From Trifolium pratense (taxonomy: Eukaryota; Streptophyta; Magnoliopsida; Fabales; Fabaceae): DNA of 64,000 bases. The position numbers and the translations under genes are program-made. Shown piece by piece: positions 55,831 to 64,000 of this stretch (position 1 is its first letter; each line of letters opens with the position of its first letter). The DNA lies in contig NC_060061.1 in NCBI RefSeq assembly GCF_020283565.1, positions 42,445,362 through 42,509,361 of the forward strand, in the 5' to 3' direction. The notes beneath the pieces were generated by a model that saw only the letters and a program-made list of their open reading frames with translations, had not been told where the DNA came from and did not search any database.

Positions 55831-56671
55831 TTTAACAACATCATAGCATTTTGCCAAATTATTTTATCTATAAATAAAGTGACAAATACTACCTAAAACC
55901 ACCTGTCGAAATCAGCTTGTAGATTGAAAAAAAAATGCTTTTTTAAAAACATGAATCTTGTTTGCATGGAATGGAATAATGCACAATCAAATCAGCTTGT
56001 ATTATTCTCAATTTTTTGTGTGTGCATAAAAAACGAATAATTTTTTTCTTATCAATACATAAAAACGAATAATCTAGCTTGACTAGTGGTGGTGGAACAT
56101 AGTGTTTTTTTTTTTTTTGGCTACAAAGAGCATGGTGTTAAAATAATATGAAAGTATATTCCAAAATTTTTAAATCATATAATTTGTAAGGTGCATATTA
56201 TCTTGTTTATGTTATGGACCGATTATAACTTCTCTTAGATCAAGTACAAGTATAAGTCGCAGGTATCAAATATAAGATTCTTTTTTAAAGGCTCCAAATA
56301 TAAGATTCTTAATGTCAATGTAATGTGTGACATTTCAAAAGTGATGAATCAAAAGAAAAAGTTGAACAAATAAACACTATGCTCAATGGATGGCTTAAAT
56401 ATCTTTGTAACAGTAAAGGTAAGTAACGCATTATTCTACCTCTTTAATGGCTTCCACGCAAGCCTCCTACTTTTTTCACTTTCCACTTTTGTCACGGCTT
56501 GCTTACACCACCCTTTTAATTGAGTTGACTTAATTTAAAGGTAAACGATTTATTGACCATTGAATTTTCGGTATAATATTATTAGTATTTGGTATTCTTG
56601 AAGTTACTTAATAGTTGGTTACTTAATAGTTTTTTTTTTGACAAAAGTTGGTTACTTAATAGTTGATTCAA
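55831..56671. other. Gene-free AT-rich stretch
   Basis: tcaaatataagattctt recurs at 56265 and 56290, and ggttacttaatagttg recurs near 56620-56660. A less AT-rich piece at 56440-56530 has no recognised function. Confidence 0.4.
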
Positions 56672-56815
56672 TGGTAATTGATATTGGAGTTGATAAATAG
56701 GATTATGGTTCGATTCTGTGTAACTGTGATTGAGAGGGGTTGAAACTGGTAGAACTGATTCTCGGACCAGATTAGACGATCAGTTAACTGAATATTAATA
56801 GTGAAAACTAAAAAA
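56672..56815 (+). mobile_element. SINE, family B (diverged copy)
   Basis: ggttcgattctgtgtaactg (B box), tgattgagaggggttgaaac and agaactgattctcggaccag / attagacgatcagttaa. Most like the 42052 copy. Confidence 0.6.
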
Positions 56816-56940
56816 GAAGAAATTACTTTTATTCCACTCTTAAATATGGGTTGAGTTTTTTCGGTTGATAGACGAAGTGATAAGCAACGGAAGGCTAAAC
56901 ATAATTGCGATATTTTAAATTTGAATACAAGTAACTATTA

Positions 56941-57253
56941 GGGTACGTTTGATTTGCTAAAAAACAGGGGACTGGACTGGACAATTTTTATTGTACCATG
57001 TTTGATTTGAAACTAGTTATGAGACTGGACAAATTAGGCAGCAAGAGACATTTTTTGTCCCTCACTGAACCACATGACAACTTTTTGTCCACGGTACAAC
57101 TATAAAAAATATGAAAATAATCATTTTATTTTCAAATATAAAAATATTATCGCCATATATCTCTCCATTACAGTTTTGTTCTGTCCTGTATTATCTTGTT
57201 CTGTCATGTATTATTCTGTCCAATTCTTACTGCTTTACGAATCAAACGCACCC
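56941..57253. mobile_element. 313-bp Harbinger/Tourist-type MITE
   Basis: Inverted ends GGGTACGTTTGATTTG and GGGTGCGTTTGATTCG. Flanking TTA at 56938-56940 and 57254-57256, the 3-bp target duplication of PIF/Harbinger elements. The interior repeats gacaatttttattg / tgtccaattcttactg-like arms. Confidence 0.85.
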
Positions 57254-57256
57254 TTA

Positions 57257-58457
57257 GATTATGATGTGGTAGTTAGAGATTATTTACACCGAGCTGATAA
57301 CAATTATACAAGTGAGTTTGACACCATATTTTTATCCAAAATCTTAAGAAATTAGATTCATGAGTCATATTCCTTAATAAAAAAAAAACATCGGTCATCT
57401 CATTTATAAAGTGTCTATCCTCCACTTTTCAAAGCAATATGAGACTTAACTCACCGCACACGTTATCACAACAGTAACGTCTAATTTAGTAATATCTGCA
57501 TGTCAATTGCGTTATAGACACAAAGTTGTGTTATTTTGACATAAATTTGATAGACAAATTAAATGGTTAACCCAATTTAAATATGTGCTTAATTATAATC
57601 AATACTAAGACTTAAATATAATTATAGTCCATTTGGCCTATGAAAAAAAATAAAAAATTAGTCCATTTATTTTAGCCAAACGGCAATTTTTTATCATCTA
57701 TTTTTAATTATGCAATTTTAGTCATTTACATATCTAAAAAAATTTGGTCAATTTATAATTTTGATCGTCCAATCTGATGACCTGACATCTGACAATAAGA
57801 ATTTACGTAAACTGAATTCACGCTTACCATTGAAACTCATAAAACGAAAATACAAGAATGAGTATCATACGTGAATTATATGGAACTCGTAACCACAACT
57901 TTCAAACTCAGAATCACATTTTTTCCACTCGAAAAACTTGCTGAAATGGAGAAAACAACAACACGAAGAGAATAACATTCTAGGTGGAGTGAATGAAAAG
58001 GAACAAACACGTGTAATGATGAGTTTTAGATACAATTGAAATTTATTTTAAAGATATTTTTGTGACTTTAAGATGTAATTAGTTTTTTTTGGGTGTGATT
58101 AGAAGTTTTTTTAATCAGTACAGTTGAAAATTTTGATTAATGTTATAAAAGACTTTGAAAAATATCATGAACAAATCTTAGTACTGTATGGCAAACAATT
58201 TTTCCATACATTAATAATTATTTTTTTGTGGCATGTGTGACTAATAATAATTTATTCATAAAGGTGTAATGTATGTTGAATTGTTGAAACTAAAAGAATA
58301 CTATTTTTTTTTTGTGCTTGAAAAGAATACTATATGTTTGAGTAAAAAATAGTTTGACAAACATGAGTCTTATTATTGATAGGTTTGGGTAAGCCTAGTT
58401 TCAGGTCTATCCGTATGTAAGGAGGTTTTGGCCTAATCTCCCTCCTTCTTTTGTATT
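57257..58457. other. Gene-free AT-rich stretch
   Basis: No gene, RNA or repeat that I can support. Confidence 0.45.
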
Positions 58458-58458
58458 C

Positions 58459-58499
<41 letters not shown>
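58458..58499. repeat. (CT)n(TA)n microsatellite
   Basis: ctctctctctctc followed by about 13 TA units. The TA tract is the landing site of two MITEs. Confidence 0.9.
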
Positions 58500-58683
58500 G
58501 AGTTTAATTGTTGTGCACCGTCGGTGTAATTTTTTTTTACACATGCATCCAATAACATGTTGCCACATCATTTAATGAATGTGACACATCATGTGTTTTT
58601 AATTATCATACATGATGTGTCGGAATATTATTGGATGCATGTGCAAAATAACTTTACACCGACGGTGCATAAAAATTAAATTC
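58500..58683. mobile_element. 184-bp MULE-type MITE (family M1, copy 3)
   Basis: Same ends and length as copies at 20777 and 38434. Flanked by ATATATATA on both sides, consistent with a 9-bp duplication, though inside a TA microsatellite this is weak evidence. Confidence 0.88.
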
Positions 58684-58695
58684 ATATATATATAT

Positions 58696-58885
58696 GAATA
58701 ATGCTAGCAACACACTCTTTAACAAACACACTCCAACACACTCTCTTTTATTGGTTGAAATTCACATGGGTCCCATAAAAAAATGTGGACCCATATAACT
58801 TTTATGGGACCCATGTGAACTTCAACCAATAAAAAGAGAGTGTGTTGGAGTGTGTTTGTTAAAGAGTGTGTTGCTAGCACTCCTC
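58696..58885. mobile_element. 190-bp MITE with long inverted ends (family M3, copy 2)
   Basis: Very close to 39048-39236. Ten-base ATATATATAT on both sides. It begins 12 bases after the end of the M1 MITE. Confidence 0.88.
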
Positions 58886-59185
58886 ATATATATATTGAAG
58901 CAGTAGCACTTTGTTACTCCTCTTTTGAAAAAAAAAATTTTTTTTTAGCGTTTATGTTTTTAACTATATAACTTTTTTAGCAGAAATATATATGTTGTCT
59001 ATTTTAAAATAATGTATAAAAACATAACTTAGCAATTTGCAGCCGTGAATCAAGTAATTGACTTTAGTGATTAATGAATTTTCTTTAAAAACAAATTGAT
59101 TAGAAGAAGCGGAAAACCTAAGTTTTTTTTTTTTTTTCATTTGATCATAACCATGTTCATTTTTTTTTTTATTTCTTTTAAAAAA
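58886..59185. other. Gene-free AT-rich stretch
   Basis: Long A and T runs only. Confidence 0.45.
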
Positions 59186-59396
59186 CTTGGTATCCGACCT
59201 TATGACCGACTAATCCAAGGAGATCAATCCCACATTCCACTTGTGGGGGCTCCATTTAAAGCCAAAGTTTTTTTTTTCTCTATATGGACTTATCCCACCG
59301 AAATTGGTACTAGGAGGAATCGAACCTAAAACCTTGAGAGGAGCATACTCCAAGGACTTAAGTCAACCCCACTAGACCAACCTCGAGTGGGTTAAC
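59186..59396 (-). mobile_element. tRNA-derived SINE, family A (copy 3)
   Basis: Minus-strand relative of 12886-13111: CCCACTCGAGGTTGGTCTAG at the 5' end, B box GGTTCGATTCCTCC, body ggataagtccatatagaga, 3' end ttggtatccgac-like with poly-T/A. Confidence 0.75.
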
Positions 59397-59556
59397 CATG
59401 TTCAATTTTAAAACATTATCACGATTACAAGAATAATTCTTCTCTTTTTGACAAGTCCATAATATTTCTTCTTCCATAAGTTATATACTTATACGTATAT
59501 CTTTTTCCTCAAGCAAGATGCTTATGGATGATGTCATAAAAATTATAGTGCACATA

Positions 59557-60401
59557 GGATCTATTTGGCAAAAATAGCTTATGGTCGATAAGTTAGCTAA
59601 TAGCTTATGACTGATGGCTGCTGGCTGATAGCTTCTAGCTGATTGAAGTGTTTGGTAAAATTAGTGGTTCAACTGACTGATAAATGTAAAATGACATAAA
59701 AGGATATCTTTAATTCAATAATATTTTTTTATCAAATTAATACTATTTAAGATACTTAGAATTTAATATTTTAAATTTTTTTTATTTTTTTTACAATATT
59801 TTAAGTTTATTGATTCAATAAATATATCTTTCAATTCAAATGTTATTATTAAACTAATTTTTATATGCTATTTTTTTAAAAAAAAAATTATTTTCCTTTC
59901 AGTTGATATACTTTATGAAAAAATAATAACAAAATATATTCACAATATAGTATAATGATTAATTATAGTAAGGTAAGTTGTTTAAAAAAAATTATAGCTA
60001 GTAAGGTACGTACCTATGAATTGATAAAAAAAATGCTTTAGCCTTCATATTTGAAAATAGATAATAAGGCAACGTTAAAAAATAATATACATGTGATTTT
60101 AAAAGAGGCAACGTTAAAACATGTATTTACTTATTTTATTTTAAATACTAATGATAATAAATTATAAAGGGTAAATATGTATTTTAGTTAAAATAATAAG
60201 GATAAAAGAGGAATAAAAAATGAAAAGCTAGAAGCTATAAGCTCAGAAGCTACTTGAAATAACTTCTGAAAAATAAGCTATAAGTCAGTAAAATAAGCTA
60301 AAAGCTCTTTCTGAAAAGACTGTTACCAAATCAGGTCTTTTAGCTTATAAACCATAAAACAAAAACTAAAAGCTAGCATTTTTGGCTTCCCAAACAGACC
60401 C
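59557..60401. mobile_element. ~845-bp DNA element with AGCTTATAGC-rich subterminal repeats
   Basis: Left end GGATCTATTTGGCAAAAATA and inverted right end GGGTCTGTTTGGGAAGCCAA. Subterminal regions on both sides are packed with agcttat / ataagct phrases, typical of plant hAT-like MITEs. Only ATA is shared at the flanks, so the superfamily is not proven. No transposase. Confidence 0.65.
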
Positions 60402-60573
60402 ATAGTATGAATTTTTCAAAAGTTAGTATCAGAAACCGAAGATAAAAATAAAGTGTGTAAACAACTCCAGTTTCCAAATTTCTGTAAAAGAAATTTCAGT
60501 TTCCAATTTAGTTACTTTTTCGAATCACAATTAAAAAGAAACTACTTATAATTGTTAATTATAGGAGGAAATA

Positions 60574-60720
60574 CTCCCTCCAATCCTACTTATAAGAAAA
60601 CATTCACTTTTTTAGATATATTCAAAAATTGATGTATCTAGACAATAATATATACTAGATAGATTAAATTTCAATGTATCTAAAAAGTGAATATCTTCTT
60701 ATAATTAGAACCGAAGGGAG
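60574..60720. mobile_element. 147-bp Stowaway MITE
   Basis: CTCCCTCCAATCC at the left, ggaaccgaagggag-like inverse at the right. TA at 60572-60573 and 60721-60722. Different body from 54303. Confidence 0.88.
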
Positions 60721-60722
60721 TA

Positions 60723-61261
60723 TATTTTTGGTGTAAAATATAAGTTATATAACTAATTTTACTAATAGTTGATCTCAATACGAAGCATTTAACACGAAGC
60801 ATTTAACTCACCATCTTAAGTTTTCCATTTTTTTTAACTAGGTTATTTTAAAGTTTTTCGGTTTTTAATTTGTTAACAAATTGAGAAAAAAAAAGTATAT
60901 AGCGGATAAATTTATAGTTTATAGCAGTTAAACTAATTTATAAGAATGAAATAACATAAAAAAAATATATAACACCGAAATTCTTAACAAAACAACCAAA
61001 AGTAGCCGCAGAACTATCCCAAAAAATATCATCGAACACAACCAAGTTTAGACAACCAAGCGTAGCCATCAATGTTGCATTAGCTAAGTCCAATAGACCT
61101 TTATGGGGTACAAAAAAAAACTTCTTTATTTTTAGAAACATATTAGAAGATGCACCTTAATAAAAATAAATCAAATCGGTAGTGTATATTAAATACAATA
61201 CAATTTTAAAATAATTAAAAATGAAAAGGATGGGTATATATTGAGAATACATTCGATATTT
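60723..61261. other. Gene-free AT-rich stretch
   Basis: The minus frame at 61141-60938 has no family resemblance. Nothing supported. Confidence 0.4.
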
Positions 61262-61390
61262 TTTATCGAGTGGTTTAGTGATTAGAATTTTACGTTAAGA
61301 TTTCATTTAAATAAATAATTTCACCTTAAGGTAAATAAGCGAGAGTAGATCGTTACATACAATATCTCTAATAACTGAACTATGCTCATG
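61262..61390 (+). mobile_element. SINE, family C (diverged copy)
   Basis: tcgagtggtttagtgattag (A-box-like), tttcaccttaaggtaaataa and aactgaactatgctcatgaa match parts of 25597-25740. The B box is poorly kept. Confidence 0.5.
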
Positions 61391-61522
61391 AATTTTTTTA
61401 TAGTCCCTTCTTCTCTAATTATAAGCACATTTTCAAAAATAAAATTTGTCTATAAATATATGTCATTTTTCAAGTTTCCAGACACATTTATTATTACGTT
61501 TTTTTTTTTTGATAATGTATTA

Positions 61523-61810
61523 CTCCCTCCAGTCTTATATATAAGGAACACATTGAGAAAAACACACATATCAAGGAGACTTATTTTTTTTATTAAAATT
61601 TCTAAAATGTTATGTGTTATTCCAAAATTAACCTTGAGAATGTATTTGTGTAATTAATGCATAACATTGGAATATGTTGCATTTTACACAATTTAATAAG
61701 GGTATATAAGGGATTATCTATTTAATAAAGAATAAATTTAAAGAATGTTTCTTATAAAAAGGACAAAAAAACATTTCCAAAGTGTTTCTTATATATAGGA
61801 CCGGAGGGAG
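61523..61810. mobile_element. 288-bp Stowaway-like MITE
   Basis: CTCCCTCCAGTCTTATATATA at the left and TATATATAGGACCGGAGGGAG at the right, inverted. TA at 61521-61522 and 61811-61812. Inner arms ttccttatat... / gtttcttatat.... Confidence 0.9.
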
Positions 61811-63189
61811 TATTACGTTTTCAAATATAACTATACTTTACACTGGAATAAGAAAAATAAACTACAAACTTTTCACCACAGAAAAATACCAAAAAACTAA
61901 ACATTAATTATACTATCAACTAACCCACTACTTGGGTTGGTATAATGCTATTGGTTCTGAGAGTGTGATCATCAATCTCAAGTTGATTCTCTCTAGTACT
62001 AAGTTGGATGAGCTAATATAATTTCTTAAAAATTAATTATAATATCAATTTTTCTTAATATTCATGAAAAAATGTCAATAGGACATATAATAGGGGACAA
62101 AAGTACTACAAGTTATGTTGATAAAGTTAACATTAATTTATTTATTTTTTCTTATTTTAAATGTTTATAAATATATTTCGTTATTTATTGGTGCCAAACA
62201 AAGTACTAGTCGTGAATCCCTCGTGTGAGGTTGTCATGGTTACACGAAGACTCCTACAATAAACACTAATCCTTTAATCTTTTAGTTCAACAATTATAAA
62301 AAAATAAATCATTTTCTTTTTGCCCAAGCTACGAAGGAAACTTAGTTGGGATAAAATTAAAAACACATACTCTGAGTCTGAGAGATGATGTCAGTCTCAC
62401 ATGCAAGAATTATTTCTATACTAAAAATATTACATTATATATTTAGAGTTAGAATTCGAAAATTCTCAATTTATATAAGAAAAAAAATAGTTATAAAATT
62501 ACTTGAAAACAAAATATAAATAAAATAATTTTGAGATGATTTGTTTAATTCATTTTAAAGTAATATATAAATTTATAGTACTACTTTTTATTGAAATTGA
62601 AATAACTAAAACTAGTAATTAATAGTTAATATTAGTGATACAATTTTTTTTTAAACAAAAATCGAATTATGGCAATGTTTACCGTATGGATAATTGTGGA
62701 TATGTTTAATAGTGTTGGATTATGAAGTTTAAAAGATCATTTACATTAAATCAAGAGCTAAAACTTAGTATTTTCTCGTCCCAAAACTTTAGTTTTTTTG
62801 GAGTTTTGCATGAAGATTAAGAAATGATAAGTAAAGTCATTTTTACCCTTACTTTATTAAGAAAGAGAAAATATATTTAATTAATGTTTTAACTTTTGTA
62901 AGGGTATAAATGATAAAGTATCACTAAATGTGTATTAGTTTCTTAAAATGACTAAAATTTTGAGAGAAAATTAAAAAGCTAAAAAGACTAAGAGTGTGTT
63001 TGGATGAGGGATTCTAGAAATTCAAGAGATTTTAAATACTAGGCAATTCAATTGATTCAATTGAATTCCCTTGATTTTCAAATTTCAGTGTTTGGATAAA
63101 GTGTTGAAATTCCATCAATTGTAAAATTCTTTGTTTGGGTAATGTAATCGAATTTCCTTTATTTAATTTTATTTATTTTAATAAAATCG
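61811..63189. other. Gene-free AT-rich stretch with decayed repeats
   Basis: 61920-62030 has a tRNA-like layout (ttggtataatgctattgg; caagttgattctctctag), a possible SINE remnant. 62993-63015 (gagtgtgtttggatgagg) resembles one end of a common plant DNA element, and gtgtttggataaagtg recurs at 63090. No genes. Confidence 0.4.
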
Positions 63190-63345
63190 ACCCTAAATCC
63201 AAAAATCGGCAGAAAAAATCCAAAATCGGTCAAAAACCATAAATCGGCTGAAAAACCTAAAATCGACTATAAACCATAAAATCGGTCGAAAAACCTAAAA
63301 TCAGGCAAAAATCATAAAATCGGCCGAAAAACCGAAAATATCGGA
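63190..63345. repeat. Short ~20-bp minisatellite
   Basis: About eight diverged copies of aaaatcggycgaaaaaccta/ccat, in which aatcgg or aatcgac recurs about every 18-21 bases. Confidence 0.8.
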
Positions 63346-64000
63346 CAGGACGGACGTGGTAGTACATACTGATAGAGAAACATCACACACTTGCCACATT
63401 ACATAATAGCATTGTTATGTTATTATAGGTCAGAAGCAGTTACCCCCTTGTGAATGAATCTAACGAGTAACGATGACCTCACGAGAGAGGAAAAGTCAAT
63501 TGCAATGCAAAGTACAAACAAAAGATAAATGCTAACATGTACTTTAAGCGTATTTACCATTTTATAGGCAAAAATGTATTTTCTAAATTCATGATACTTG
63601 GTATCATTTTTTTTTCTATTTTTTTTATAAAATATATTGTTTGGATAATATTTCCAAAATAATTATACAAGAGTGAAAGGCAAACGGATAACAAGCTGCG
63701 TCGCTAATCTTTTTTTGGATGGCAAAACCAATCATTTCTAGATTCATTATATATTTAATGTATTTGGTCCATAATATAAATAAGATACATTAAATATACA
63801 ATAAAACTAAAAATTATATTTTTGCTTATAAAGTGTACATAATAAAAAATTTAATATAGAAATTAGTATTCTTAAAAGTTGTGCATTTAAATTTTTAAAA
63901 ATCAAAATATTATTTTTTAATGCAAAAAATTCTACTTCTAAGCTTCTTTACACTTGCTCTTAAGACGCACATCAACAAGATCCAACACCAAATGACGAGT
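63346..64000. other. Gene-free AT-rich end of the window
   Basis: 63735-63835 is a palindromic Stowaway-like core (tagattcattatatatttaa; gatacattaaatatacaata) without its ends. No genes. Confidence 0.4.

Noticed and set aside
57074..57355. 93-codon frame at a Harbinger-type MITE
   Set aside because: It spans the MITE end and flank, is low-complexity and has no homology that I recognise.
1..64000. A defence, toxin-antitoxin or other multi-gene system
   Set aside because: No adjacent genes form an operon-like or functionally linked cluster; the genes are ordinary, separately controlled plant genes.

Overview
This is a stretch of nuclear plant DNA, almost certainly from a legume (a Medicago/Trifolium-type genome is the best guess, from the look of the genes and repeats; no search could be run). 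Genes have short exons and AT-rich GT-AG introns. The intergenic space is very AT-rich and full of small transposons: MITEs, tRNA-derived SINEs, 5'-truncated LINEs, LTR elements and hAT/CACTA/Helitron-like pieces. No bacterial or viral gene system and no CRISPR array is present.

Layout. 0-11 kb: an edge minisatellite, a small SIN3-type PAH protein gene (minus), a complete young LTR retrotransposon of 5.04 kb without gag-pol (3220-8257) that carries a 19-unit, ~70-bp tandem array, two foldback elements and a broken plant-mobile-domain gene. 11-26 kb: one real gene (Ycf20-like, 15040-15495) in a sea of repeats: a 342-bp TRIM element, SINEs, LINE remnants, MULE-type MITEs and a 1.08-kb hAT-like element. 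26-52 kb is the gene island: NF-YA transcription factor (+, with a miR169-like site in its 3' UTR), a 5'-truncated LINE with an intact 3' ORF, SEC62 (-), a small putative plastid protein with an apparent frameshift (+), a truncated eEF1B-gamma gene whose 3' end is cut by a CACTA-type terminus (+), THO complex subunit THOC3/TEX1 (+, 11 exons), and an uncharacterised three-helix membrane protein (-). 52-64 kb: no genes. It has a degenerate ~110-120-bp tandem repeat ending in a Helitron-like hairpin and interrupted by a solo LTR and a Stowaway MITE, plus many MITEs and SINEs.

The intact genes are ordinary housekeeping or regulatory genes: plastid membrane (Ycf20-like), CCAAT-box transcription (NF-YA), ER protein translocation (SEC62), and mRNA export/small-RNA biogenesis (THOC3). 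Their order suggests no shared pathway. I found no convincing undescribed multi-gene system. The most interesting material is in the mobile elements: the gag-pol-less element with its satellite-like array, the nested insertion history, the eEF1B-gamma/CACTA junction, and two different MITE families in one (AT)n tract. Exon boundaries were worked out by eye from splice sites and reading-frame continuity; all family assignments are from recognised protein motifs.
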